64,000 nt of DNA. Origin: Magnolia sinica (Eukaryota; Streptophyta; Magnoliopsida; Magnoliales; Magnoliaceae). Under the pieces are notes generated by a model. The model worked only from the letters and a program-made list of their open reading frames with translations. It did no database searches and had not been told where the DNA came from. The stretch covers positions 10,620,001 through 10,684,000 of the forward strand of contig NC_080588.1 in NCBI RefSeq assembly GCF_029962835.1. Direction: 5' to 3'. The position numbers and the translations under genes are program-made. Below, one piece after another: positions 22,708 to 34,114 of the stretch. How positions within the stretch are numbered: the first letter of the stretch is position 1; every line of letters starts with the position of its first letter.

Positions 22708-23807
22708 TAACTACCTGGCTTTGGTAATGGTTTTAGAGATATGGTGTGTTGTTTGAGGAAAGCATTACATGGCCTTAAGTAGGCTCTATGTGCCTGGTTC
22801 CAGCGTTTCCATAATGTGGCTGTTGGTGCTGCCTTCTTTCATAGTAGACATAACCCATCTTTGTTTACTCACACCACTCCCCATTGCATTGTCATCCTAT
22901 GACCTGTTATTGACTGCTAGTGACTCTTTTACGATTCTTGAGTTATAAATGATGATATACTCTTCATTTCATATGAAAGATTTGGGCCTCCTCACTTATT
23001 TTATGAGTCTTGAGATGTCTGGATCAGGGCATGGGATTCTTCTTTGCTAGTATAAGTATACCACATATCTCATTGCTCTTGCATCGACGCTTATGGAGCT
23101 GAATGTTCAGTATGGTTGTGACGATGGTAACCTTCTGGAGCAACTCACACTTTACCATTGCTTGGTGGGTAGTTTGGTGTACTTGAAGATGACTCATCCC
23201 GATATTGCATATCCTGTCCAAGTTGTCAGTTAGTTTGTTTTTGCCCCGAGGACTCTTCAAATGACTGTCGTGCTTCGGATTATTGGGTACCTGCATTGGA
23301 CGATGGACCGATCTCTATTTTTCTCTTCCAGTACTCCTTTGGAGCTTCAGGCATATTCCTATGCAGACTTGTGTTGTCACCTGCCGTTCTACTACCGAAT
23401 ATTGTGTATTTCTTGGCACTTCTCTCATCTCTTGGAAGTGCAAGAAACACCAATCTCCAAGTTCAGCACAGAAGTTGAATATCATGTGATGTCTGCTACA
23501 TGTAGTGAGATTGTGTGGATTCAGGGCCTTCTGTCAGATCTTGGTATTCATCTTACAGCTCTAACTCCACTTTATGTGGATAACATTAGTGCAGTTCAGA
23601 TTTCTTCCAACCATGTCTTTCATGAGAGGACGAAGCACATAAAGGTTGATTGCCACTTTATTCGAGAGAAGTATCAATCAAGTATCATTTCTCTTGCTCG
23701 TGACGTCCTAGGATCAAATTGCCGATATTCTTACCAAGACGTTGCCTTTTGCATGACATTCCTTCCTTGTTGGAAAACTGTTGCTTGTTGATAACCCGCT
23801 TCAGTTT

Positions 23808-23816
23808 GAGGGGAGA
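23808..23816 (+). other. copia polypurine tract
   Basis: GAGGGGAGA directly before TGTTAGACAT, the start of the copia 3' LTR. Confidence 0.6.
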
Positions 23817-23926
23817 TGTTAGACATATATGATCGCCCATGTCACACGTGCACACGCAGCTGGGCCATATGGCTGGATGGCCATGGTGGAGGGGTATGTC
23901 CCCTCACTTGTTTATATTACATTTGC
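23817..23926 (+). repeat. start of copia 3' LTR
   Basis: Begins TGTTAGACATATATG after the polypurine tract and runs to TTTACATTTGCA. Its last 31 bases recur at 25924-25954, beyond the Athila LTR insertion, where the LTR sequence continues. Confidence 0.65.
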
Positions 23927-24090
23927 AGTGAGATTGTGTGGATTTAGGGCCTTCTGTAAGATCTTGGTATTGATCTTACAACTCTTAACTCCACTTTATG
24001 TGGATAACATTAATGCAGTTCAGATTGCTTCCAACCCTATCTTTCATGAGAGGATGAAGCACATAGAGGTGGATTGTCACTTTATTCGAG
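23927..24090 (+). repeat. second copy of copia RNase H segment
   Basis: Repeats 23504-23666 ([25 protein letters not shown]) with about ten percent differences. It lies downstream of an LTR start and stops at TTATTCGAG, where the Athila-family LTR begins. Confidence 0.8.
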
Positions 24091-25923
24091 CCTGAAAGTC
24101 ATCCAGAATTCAATATCATAGGGTTCCCACCATCCGATTGGCTTAAAACTTTATATATGGCCTAAGGACTATAAATTAACCATCCAAGTCAAATTTCAGC
24201 CATTAAACCCTTATGAAAATGGCCCAAAAGACAGATCATCCCACAAATCGTCAAATTAGGGCCCACCTGATATCTAGATATGCTTCACTTTTGGTCTCAA
24301 CCCATTAAATGAGCTGGAAAAGTGGATAGACGGAGCAGATTTCTCGAAACATCAAAATGGGACCCACTTTACATGACGTGAGTGTGCACATCTCATGTGC
24401 ACAAGAGGTGCACTGGACCAATAAAACCCGGTCAGCGGTTGCTGACCCGACCGAATTCGGAAGTATGGAATTACGCAACAGGGAGTTATGTTCGACTCCT
24501 GGTGAGCCACCATCATGATCTATTTCAATGATCCATGTCGTTAATTGGATTGAGGGGATCAAATTGACCGTACATCTGAGGCTCGATTTCCTCAGATGTT
24601 ACATGGACTTGAAGGATCCAAACGAAGAACGGATGGGAGAATAAAGATGTTGATGAGCCACACCAAATTCAAGCCATTCCATGCCATTTCTGACCGGTTT
24701 TTCCTAATAAATCCAATGGTTGAAATGGATTTCATTTCCGGCTTCAATCCTAGGCTCACCAACCATAGCACATGACTCTAGCGTTCGCATGCTGTCTGCT
24801 AGCCGCCGAATAGAGGATCTCAGTGGGCCACCATCATGGTCTGTCCGATCAATCTAAATTTTTCATCTTCTCAGCAATCCGAAACCTACCAAAGATGAGT
24901 AGACTTCGCACGTTGAGGATCATGGTTGCATGTGCAAACAAAATGGTAATCTTGTTGTTTTCTTCGGTTGCGTATAACATCTTCGACTGCGAAACAGAGT
25001 CAGTTTTGTAAACCGACCTGCTTGTTACGCACTCCACCAACCCAGCCACCGTCAGTAGATGCTATAAGAGAGAAAAGAAAGAGGAAGAAGAGGGAATCTC
25101 GAAGAGAGAGAAGATACAGAGTATTGTTATTTTTAAAAGTTTTTTCTTATTTGTTTGTCTTTATTATTTTTTTTATGAGATCTAGTCCAATCATGTTGGG
25201 CTAAACCTCTTAGCTAGGGCTAAGAGGTGAAGCTTGTGGCATGATAAGAAGACTCTATGGCTTTGATTCATTACTAAACTAATGTTGATCTTGGTTTGAT
25301 TTTAAGGAATACCTTTAGTTTTTAATGGTTTGTTGTGACTTAAATTACAATAGACCTGCGATGGCTTTGAGTATTTCCTTTCCCTTATTTTGATTGTGAA
25401 GATAGGAAGTCCTGTTGTTCACCATTGCCCCTTGGACATGGTTGGATGATGGAATCCTTCCTAACATTCATACATCCTTCTAGATTGGTTGTGTATTGGT
25501 TTAATTATATTATTTGCTTTGTCTCATGGGCATGGTTTTGTGATGGAGTCAACTCTAATTCTCATACCTTTCATATCTTTGAAAACTAGATTAAAGGAAG
25601 TTTAGATTGAGTTTAGTGATATATCTTCTAATCTGGATGAAGATGGGACTCAAAGTCCATTGAGTTCATGAATCAAGCGTAAATCTTCCTGATCTCTACA
25701 AGTGGATCTTCCGAATCCCTAGTTTCTCACCTTTGAATTCTACAAGTTTTAGTTTAAATAGTTCACCATTATCCTCCTTACATTCTCTTGATTTAGATTT
25801 CATCTTCTTTTAGTTCTAGTTAAGTTACTTTCATATTACATACAAAGTTCAGTCCATGTGGATTCGACCTCGGTCTAATCGAGATTATTATTATATCACA
25901 ACCCTATACTTGGGCTGTGAACA
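24091..25923 (+). repeat. third Athila-family LTR, opposite orientation
   Basis: Reverse complement of the LTR at 13384-15459. It ends TATACTTGGGCTGTGAACA at 25923, which is the U5 end, and has a TATA box (GCTATAAGAG) at 25061-25070. The U3 start is missing: homology begins only near 24091. It keeps the block that the window's left LTR has lost (AGGGCCCACCTGATATC, near 24258). Confidence 0.8.
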
Positions 25924-26139
25924 ATGTCCCCTCACCTGTTTATATTATATTTGTATTATTGCTTGTAATATATTTTTCATCTTTTATCCATCCACTTAGG
26001 TGGCTATGTCTATATAAGGGTATTCTTGTACATTATTCTCTTTATAGGACCTATATATATTGATTTGATATTCAAAAGGCATGCATAAAGGCTCGCTATG
26101 TGTGGTAATTTCTCTTGGTTTTCTTCTCCAAAACTTATC
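25924..26139 (+). repeat. continuation of copia LTR after the Athila LTR
   Basis: Starts ATGTCCCCTCACCTG, a repeat of 23896-23926, then continues through CTATATAAGGG (26011) to about AACTTATCA. This is the U3/R/U5 remainder of the copia LTR. The end point is approximate. Confidence 0.55.
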
Positions 26140-27799
26140 ATGATCATACTATATTATTTGTCTCCTTTGCTTTCTTCTTCTTAGCTCAAGGTGTGGGGCT
26201 TTTCTTCCCTCTTGCTCAAGGCATATGCTAAGTTCCTCTATTTCCCTTTGCCTAGATATAGTTGTTATACCTTAGCCCTAAATGTGGGCTCTTTTTTCCT
26301 TCACTTGTTTCTTAGGAAGTTTGATAATATTGGTAGGTAATAAAAGTAGCCATTTACATAGAAATCCATTTTCATATGCAAGTAAATTATCATTTTTCTG
26401 ACACTGGTCCAATTTATATATGCAAATCACTTTTCCATGTTTTTCATTCTCATATTATGAAATTTGGATTGGATTCCTACTCATGACTTTTGAATGGTGT
26501 CATATCAGTGTGCGCACTGTGACTCTCAACATCACTTGGATGTGATCCTGTGCATGGCCCATCCAAGATGAGACCCATCACATCAACCCATGTGTTAAAT
26601 CACTTCAATTCGGATGACCATAACCATCGGATTAGTGTTTTGGGACATGGACAGTTTATATTGAGTACAGTTGTGAGAACTAACTGACAAGGGCCTTAAT
26701 GCCAATGTTAAGAGATGAAATGGAGTTGCCACTAGCTGAAACCATGTATGACTGAAGTCTACGTAATTACATCATATTGGAGTTAGAATATAACAAATTA
26801 GACTTTGAATAACTCCACGTGTAGTCTAGCATTAGGAAATTCGACTAAGAGGCATCAGTTCTGAAAAGGGTGTTTAGGCTCCCTTTCCATCCGTGCAAAT
26901 GCATGGTATCTACTTCGTGAGATCGAGATTTCTAAAATTAGAATTCTAGACAAATGATGCATGAAAAGTTCATAAATGTGTGCAAGAGGAGAGAATGACA
27001 ATGATATACTTAAATGTGTGCAAGCTGAGAAAATTAGAATGCAAGCTGCAAAGAAAGTTTGGAAAATTCCCCTTGAGATGCGTAGAGGGCATTCATCCTT
27101 AAAGGTGGGTCACACACGTACGTCCATAGAGGAGCTTGGATGGTTTGGATCCACATGATGGGCTCTGGTAAGGCCCATACGGTTGTGGTCGCATAAATGA
27201 TTTTATAGGCTTTATGCCTGTGTCAGACCATGGGTTTTGGATGGTTTGGATCCACATGATGGGCTCTGGTAAGGCCCATACGGTTGTGGTCGCATAAATG
27301 ATTTTATAGGCTGCCCCTGCACACACAGCTCAAGTGGAGACACATGAGACATCATTAGGTGGCCCAACGTGGAAACATATGGAAAATTCAGGCTGCTTTA
27401 CTCAGGTCCATATGACAAGACACAAGGTCTTCCACATTGAAAGTGCATGAGCATTTGGAAAGAAGGAAAATACAGAATGCTCACCATCGTCTTCTTCAAA
27501 CTTGTAGTATATGTAACAATGGTGAATTAAATAGATATGCATAGTTTCTCCTTTCTGTGTTATTGTACATCCATGATCTTGCTATTAAAATCCAATAGAG
27601 CCTTGATGATGCATAAAACTCAAGAAGAGAAAGTCTCATCTTGATAGTCTTTTTGATATCGAATGGATTATCCTAAATTGCATAAGGATTTGGAAAGAAG
27701 GAAGATACAAAATGCTCATCATAGTCTTCTTCAAACTTCTAGCATAGGGAACAGTGGCAAATCAAATAGATATGCATAGTTTATCATTTCCTTGTGAAT
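26140..27799. other. no gene seen; spacer with local duplications
   Basis: No coding domain recognised. Contains the near-perfect 101 bp-spaced duplication at 27136-27312 and the copy pair at 27445-27590 / 27690-27825. Confidence 0.5.
27136..27312. repeat. near-identical tandem duplication, 101 bp period
   Basis: 27136-27211 and 27237-27312 share TTGGATGGTTTGGATCCACA through ATTTTATAGGCT with no difference that I can see. Between them lie 25 bp. This is the youngest-looking duplication in the window. Confidence 0.88.
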
Positions 27800-27825
27800 G
27801 TGCACATGCGATCTTGTTATGGGAT
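27445..27825. repeat. imperfect direct duplication
   Basis: 27445-27590 and 27690-27825 share TTTGGAAAGAAGG, TCTTCTTCAAACTT and AATAGATATGCATAGTTT, about 240 bp apart. The second copy runs into the copia remnant. Confidence 0.7.
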
Positions 27826-27990
27826 GGACTGTGCAAAGCCGAGGCGTTCCCCACGTGGCTCATGTCAAGCTTTCCTCGAGAATAATGTCCCAAAACAGAT
27901 GAGAAAAAGCAGGATATGTCTCATGTGTCTTATTCAAATCCAGTTGCGCTTTAATATATGGCATGGTCTCAGTATGAGATCGAATATTTC
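27800..27990 (+). pseudogene. copia late RT segment (Tork-like)
   Basis: Reads in broken frame GMDCAKPRRSP, then VPKTDEKKQDMSHVSYSNPV, then YGMVSVRS. These correspond to the region between the RT palm and RNase H in Tork elements, where the family usually has AVGSLMYAMV. One frame slip is visible. It continues at 40977. Confidence 0.72.
27986..27990 (+). repeat. target site duplication ATTTC (left)
   Basis: Identical to 40977-40981. If this is the duplication, the 5' LTR has lost its first T and starts GTAACG, where the 3' LTR has TGTAACA. Confidence 0.8.
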
Positions 27991-30718
27991 GTAACGTCTC
28001 GGAAAAATCCGTACAAAGGCCCGAGTACCACCTCAGGTAGAAATCACACAGGACCAAATCCTTTAGAAATTAGGCGGGAATTAACTAGTGTTAAACTAGC
28101 TTATCTGTGAAATTAACACTAATCACTTTAAATATGATCTGCAAGACCTAAATCGTGTAGAATCATTACCGCCGCATTACCTTAAAACTTAAGGTCAATC
28201 TCAAGTCCCGGTTGCTCTTGGGAGCGCTTCGAAACTCCGTATCGGACCTGGACCGCACGTCGAAAGTCCGGTAATTGCGAAACTATACAAATATGACCGC
28301 CTCGTTGGGCTTGACAACCATCCCGAAAATCAAGTCCTAATAGTATCCAGAAACGCACAACTTGAGCCCGGAGCGAAGTATGTGAGAAACACAAATACCT
28401 TTAAGAAATAAACTCAAACTTAAGTAAACTGAGTCATTCACTTGCAGGTCAAAATATAAAGATTCAGACCGTCAGAATCTGACCCAATTACACCCTTGGA
28501 TCAGGGAAAATTTTCAACACATGTCAGTACATTTTGTGGCCCCGATCGAGTACTAGTGACCGTTGAACTGAAACTGGTCCGCCACGTTCGATCTGTAAAT
28601 CCAATCGGACCGAAAACTCATCTTGACCTGGATCTAATGTCAGGAAACTTAAGTCCGACTGCACGCAGAAGAAGGGCCACCAAAAGTGCTCCGTTGGGCT
28701 GAAACAGATGCCCTTTGGATATAACCTAAGTATACCTTGGCCCTGGGGCCATTTCCATCAGACCTGGGCCTATATAAGGGCCTTAAACCCTCTCTCTCTC
28801 ATCTCATACGAATTTGGGAAACCCTAGGAGAGAGAAGAGAGAAAAGAGAAGGAAAGAGAGAGGAAGTGAGAGAGGGTACTGGCGTTTGTTCTTGGGATTT
28901 AATCCTACCACTCCACACGCTTATCTATCGCGTCTGTAGCGATATTCTGGCATTTTCGACAGCGTACTTGGGTAAGAAAACCTAACCCTAATCTGTTTTA
29001 GGGTATCATATAGTGTTAGTGGTGAAATAGCTAACCTATTTCGTACTGTAGGTTGCCGTTGTGCCGTAAACAAAGACTCGGTATACAAACTGAGTTCGAT
29101 ACTTGTTTACCGGCATAAGGTGTGGACTATAAATGTTTAGGTTATGGTTTTCAAGGCTTTCAATGTCAGTAATGATTTATGACTAGCTTGATTGCTATCA
29201 CATGTGCTTAGATACGAGGGCTTTCGTATAATACACATATATGTGAACTATGTTGATTTTAAATGCATTCCATGTGTTTGTTGAAATGTCTGAATGAGTA
29301 TGGAATTATGATTTGTGCTTGCCATGATTTCTGATTGGGAATACTTGATTGTTGTACATATGGCAACTCCTATATGGAAGGATTTGCCATAATATGTGTT
29401 ATAACTAATATATTACATGTATGTAATATGTGTAGTTTAAGTGTTTGATAAAATGTTTGAATGAGAAAATGCTTAATGTAATGTATCTAATGAGGATGTT
29501 GAGATAGGATTTTCGATCCCCTCATACGTAGTTACAGTTTCCAGTGTGAAGCCTATTTTACTACTATGTGATTATAGATGAAATGTTTATGTGTGATAAC
29601 ATGTGTATGATGTGATTGTTTAAATGCTTAAGTAAGATTTATATTTACACTAATTGTCACATGCTGTTATGGATTATTATATGTCAGCGAGATTATTGGA
29701 ATGTGAGTGGGGCTACGATGTAGTCCAGGCAATCGGTAACAGATCCTGGGTTGGTGGCTGAGGTTGTTTCGCCACACCGGATGTGTTCAATGAATCCGAG
29801 TCGTACGTAGTTTGACGACAGTGGTTAGGCCACGCGGAATGCTTACGCACTCCATGTCGATCAAGTCAATGTGGGCTCGTACTGGTCGAGCTCGTCAAGT
29901 AACCCGATTGACCCAATGTATGTTCACCATGTATGGACGCTACTGCTTGAATCTAAGGTACCAAACTCACCAGTGGAAAACTCCTTTAACCTTGGTACCT
30001 CGATCTGCTAAGACTCATGAGCCGGGCATGGTGGTATGGGACACCGTGGTCGAGTTGTCAGCCTACGCTGGGGTGACGAGCCTCCCCGTAGTATCCAGTG
30101 AGCAACCCAGACTCGTGAGCCGAATACGGTGGTATGAGACACTATATTCGAGCTATCGGCCTATGTCCAGGTGACGAGCCATTCGTAGTAACCTCGAGCA
30201 TACTCTAAGACTACGATAAGAACGAGTCTTTCCGTAGTAACTAAAGTATAAACTAGGCCTACACGATCAAGTGACGAGCCCTTTATAGTGACCTAGAACT
30301 ACAACATCGTATGAGATTTGTTAGGACTAACGACCCTAAAATGGATCGTTGTTTAGGAATTGATATAGGGAGGTACCTTAGCTTCCCAATCTCTGTATGA
30401 ATAAACCTAAGTAAGCAACCTAGCTAATCACGTTCATGCATTGCATTACGTGTGCAATACTTGTAACTATTTGACCTGGCAATGCGCTCATACTTTGGGG
30501 ACCTAAAATGATTTATATATTTTATTCACTGATCACAGTCTTCCGCTTGTGTAAATTCAACTGTCCCTGGAGTATGATTTGCTGATTTAGCTTAATCTCA
30601 TTCATGTTTATGTACTAACATGGATAACATCAAATTATCATTATCTATGTTACATAAGTGATGCGTTGGAACTTGGGAGTTGGGTACCTACTCGACCCCT
30701 AATTTTCAGGGTGTTACA
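27991..30718 (+). repeat. 5' LTR of the Tekay-type element
   Basis: 2.73 kb, GTAACGTCTCGG to GGGTGTTACA. TATA box TATATAAGGG at 28771-28780 with CT/GA-rich leader after it. A repeat-rich region at 29770-30310 repeats GACGAGCC and CGTAGTA phrases. It lacks a block of about 440 bp present in the 3' LTR; the junction is GTGTGC then AATACTTG near 30450. Confidence 0.9.
28771..28780 (+). promoter_or_regulatory. TATA box of the Tekay-type 5' LTR
   Basis: TATATAAGGG, about 780 bp into the LTR, followed 20 bp later by CTCTCTCTCTC and a GA-rich leader. The 3' LTR has the same box at 38590. Confidence 0.7.
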
Positions 30719-30721
30719 AGT

Positions 30722-30735
30722 TGGTATCAGAGCAT
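30722..30735 (+). other. primer binding site, initiator tRNA-Met
   Basis: TGGTATCAGAGCAT, three bases after the LTR end. It is complementary to the 3' end of plant initiator tRNA-Met. Confidence 0.92.
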
Positions 30736-31577
30736 GATTTGGATTAAAATGGACCGGGGTTATGGTCGCATGATGTATGCTGACACATTTTGACGTAGAA
30801 GGGTGAGAGAAAACGTAGAAACAGGCTTCGGCTTCCCAGTTTCGCCAATTGACGAAATCAACCGAAATCGACCATAGAAATTGAACCTGTAGGCTTTTCC
30901 GATCACTTGAAATGATCCCAACACCCTTCTAGACCGTCAATCGATGGGTTTAAATGTAAATATAACTTGTCCCACACTCAACAAATTGAAAATATGTGAA
31001 TGTGCAAAAGCTGAAACTCGAAATGACCCGAAACAGCTCAAAAGGGAGTCAGGGTCCAAACGGGGTACTTTAAGGGGGATCCAGAGTGGGACTCACACGT
31101 TTTTGGGACCCAGGGGGTAGGAAGACCTCGCCCCACTAGCGAACCCTCGCTAGAACAGCGAGGCCTCGCCGCTTGGCGGGCTTGGCCGGTGCGGGCCGTG
31201 GGGGTCGACGCCCCTAAGGCATTGTGGCCCACTATTTTGGGTTGGGGTGTTTTAAAATGCCCCCATAGCAGCCCCTCTTCATACCCCACCCCTCCTAGCT
31301 CTCCTTTTCTCAAGAAAACCCAAAATCTTCACTCAAATCTCCCCTCTATTCTCTCATTTTCTCATTTTCCTTCAAGATATACACCCCTCTACCATTTTCA
31401 TCAAAACCCACCTCCTATCTCTCTCATTTCCTTTGATTTGAGTGCATAAATCTTTCATTTATGTCTCATATATCTCCAAGTCCAACAACCCATTCTATTT
31501 CCCCATATCATTCCACTTTCATGTCTCTTTTCGAGCTTGTGATGGCCATTTTCTCTATTTCCACGCTTCTTTCCCTC
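30736..31577 (+). other. leader of the Tekay-type element
   Basis: No convincing ORF. From about 31290 it turns into a C/T-rich stretch that looks like the 5' UTR of a plant gene and leads to the ATG at 31578. An in-frame run from 31189 is an artefact of this composition. Confidence 0.5.
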
Positions 31578-32806
31578 ATGGGGAAGAAGAGAGCTCCTGT
31601 GGATGAACCCGGGCCTAGTCGCCCTACTCGTTCAAGGAGGCAGAGGGCCGCCCTGCAAGTTCAAGTATCGATCGGGAGATAAGGATGAAGTGGGATCTAG
31701 ATCCTCAGGTTTCCCTCGAGAGGATCCTACTGGCGGATTTGTCTCATGGAAGATTTTAGGGTCGTAAGGTTCTTTTTGAAGCCCATGTGGATGAAAAACT
31801 CTTTAGAGAATATCTATTGATGGACCGCCTGTTGGGGCTGGGTGGGGTCCCATATTTGAGGGTGAGTACCGTGCAAATGTGGGCACTGTTCGAGCCTTCT
31901 ACTCCCACATTCAAGAGCCTACGCTGGAGCCCTTGCAGTTCAAGATCCTAGTGGGTAGAGATCAGAAGGCCACAATCGACGCTAGGTTGATAGCTCGACT
32001 TATGAAAATGCTGCTTGGCGAGATCCATGTAAGTGAAAAGAATTTGAAGAGTGCACATGAAAGGGATTGCCGCACGCGTTTCCTTTGTGGCCGACAGCTT
32101 CATTAGCAACCAAACAATAGTCTCCTGGCGTCTAATATGACAGACGACTTCCGCCTGCTTCACACGTTTTCACATTCAACGTCTACCCTAGGTGGAGTAA
32201 TCGCAGTGAGTGCACGCGTCTGATGATAGATTTTCTGTACCAAGTGGGACAAGGAGAGAAGTTGTGCGTGCTTACGTATGTTCTACGACAGATAGTTCTT
32301 ACCGCACGCTCTACTAGATCGTCTGATTCGCTCTCATTCGGCCAACTCATATACATGATTGCACGTGAGTTTGGCTACAGACTTGGGGCGAAAATGCCAG
32401 TGCCGATCCATTACATCAACAAAACTACTCTCAATCAGATGAAAATTGGGCCATGACAGCGGCAAGCCCGACTTGAGGAGAGTGAGGACGAGACGGCTAG
32501 TGAGGAGTATGGAAGCGAGGAGGAAAGCAGAGAAGAGATAGAGGAGGAACAGGAAGAAGAGGAGGAGGCTCAGGACACGGATGAGAGCTCCCCTCCTACG
32601 ACACGGGAGCATGACGCTGATCGGGCTGCTAGGAAAGCCCGTTTAGTTCGACTTGAGGAGGGCCAGGCTGCCCTGCGGCTGAAGATTATTGATACCCGAG
32701 CCCTCGTAAAATACAAGTTTAAGAAGGTGACTCGCACCTTGAAAGCTATCCTGTGCTGCCTGCAGGATAAGAGTGCCCCTCCTCCGTCGCTAGACTCGTA
32801 TGTCTA
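31578..32806 (+). pseudogene. extra ORF, putative plant transposon protein-like
   Basis: A gene-like unit between primer site and gag. The start is MGKKRAPVDEPGPSRPTRSR, then FEAHVDEKLFREY, VRAFYSHIQEPTL, FLYQVGQGEKLCVLTYVLRQ and SFGQLIYMIAREFG. An acidic run (ESEDETASEEYGSEEE) and a basic C-terminus follow, ending near CCLQDKSAPPPSLDSYV and TAG at 32804. At least three frame slips and several stops break it, one of them a TGA where the captured copy at 22.5 kb has CGG. The wording resembles the putative plant transposon protein domain found in many plant elements. I cannot assign a function. Tekay elements normally go straight from leader to gag. Confidence 0.6.
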
Positions 32807-33090
32807 GTCATCCATGCCTTCGCTTGTAGCTTGTTTTTGTTGTTGTTTTAGGATGTCTGTGTTTTAATATTAATGGGCCTCGTAGTGTAGTAGGTGGAAA
32901 GTGTGTTTATGTTTAGTAGTGGGCTTAGCATGGCCGCATGCGTTCCTGTCATAATTCATGTAGAACTTTATTCCATGTATTGTGACAAATTTTGTTAAAT
33001 GAAATGCATGCCGTTTCTTTTACTATGAAGTGCGTTAAATACTTAAAGAATTGGGTATTGCTATGCTACATCTGACACGGGTTGCGCCCT
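32807..33090 (+). other. spacer between extra ORF and gag
   Basis: T-rich and without ORF. It looks like the 3' UTR of the extra unit. The gag reading starts at about 33090 (RPPKATQSTARDTLDE). Confidence 0.4.
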
Positions 33091-34111
33091 ATGCTATATT
33101 AGGGAAGGCCACCTAAGGCCACGCAGAGTACGGCACGTGATACACTTGACGAGTCGTTTGACGAGGCACCTCCCCTAAGCGATAGCCATACGGACCCCAG
33201 TTCGAGCCCGTCTCCCTCTGAGACTATGCCGGATTCTCAACCAGCCACTAGCCTCACTAATGGGTCGACACCTGTGGCACCAGAGCAGAACCGTGTGTCG
33301 ACTTCAACGCCATGCATGCCCCAGTCTGCTCCTCTTACTGATAAATTAGAGTACATGATGCTCTTGATGCAGCAGTAGAATCAGCAGCAGCAACAGCAGT
33401 TCTTAACCTCCATGGTTGGTATCTTTGCCCAGAGTATGGGCGTGGCTCCACCTTCATCACCTATGCACCCTGCTAGGAACACGAATGTCAGCAGCACATA
33501 TTCGAGAGATTCCAGCACTTGCAGCTTCCTACCTTCGCGGGTACTCACTGACCCGAGGAGGCCGAGTATTAGCTTGACCACATCTCTAAGATGCTAAGGT
33601 CGCTGCACTGCACTGAAGCAGAGCAGGTGGAGTTGGTCACCTTTATGTTTGAGAAGGAGGCCAGCCTTTGGTGGGATAGTGTCTTTCGGACTGTTACCTT
33701 CGGATATGTATGGACGTGGGCAGACTTTGAAACCCGTTTCCACGAGAAATACTATCCCCTTACTTATCACCACAAGAAGGAGAGTGAGTTCTTTCGCTTC
33801 CATCAGGGGGGCATGTCGGTGTCTAAGTATGAAAATAGACTCACGAAGCTGGACATATACGCTCTGTTGATATTGGCCGACAAGTCGATGCGTATGCGGT
33901 GATTTTCTGAGGGACTACGACCAGAGATCCGCTCAAAGATGTGTTGCGCTAGCATATCTACCTATGCTGAACTAGTGGACATGTCCCTGCGAGCTGAGCA
34001 GGATGGGGACAGGTTGTCCCGCATGAGGACGCCTATGGCTCCTCGGTAGCGTCCTGATCTTCCGAGTAGACCGTTCCTCGGCAAGAGGCCGCGCGCAGAC
34101 TATCGCCGAGG
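33091..34111 (+). pseudogene. gag, Tekay-type (broken)
   Basis: Capsid gene. A variable N-terminus with a Q-rich stretch (QQ*NQQQQQQ, TAG for CAG at about 33376) leads to the conserved retrotransposon gag region: ASLWWDSVF, WADFETRFHEKYYP and FFRFHQGGMSVSKYENR (33650-33860). Stops replace W or other residues in EEAEY*LDHISK and after SMRMR. The frame ends before the CCHC region at 34150. Confidence 0.82.
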
Positions 34112-34114
34112 CTG

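Larger units (their letters stand above)
22395..23816 (+). pseudogene. Ty1/copia polymerase remnant (RT and RNase H)
   Basis: The RT start is seen at 22410-22478 (CCWRDAMAEELKA). The later RT phrase CLRKALHGLK is at about 22755. YLKMTHPDIAY follows near 23180. An open RNase H segment at 23261-23791 contains TEVEYHVMSATCSEIVW, PLYVDNISAVQ and ERTKHIKVDCHF. Most of RT between the first two marks is gone and is replaced by the 227 bp foreign piece at 22481-22707. Many stops lie between 22740 and 23240. It resembles the Ale/Retrofit side of copia, a weak call. Confidence 0.82.

Noticed and set aside
31189-31449. An 86-codon ORF before the extra gene
   Set aside because: It is Pro/Ser-rich through C/T-rich leader sequence and does not continue into the extra ORF.
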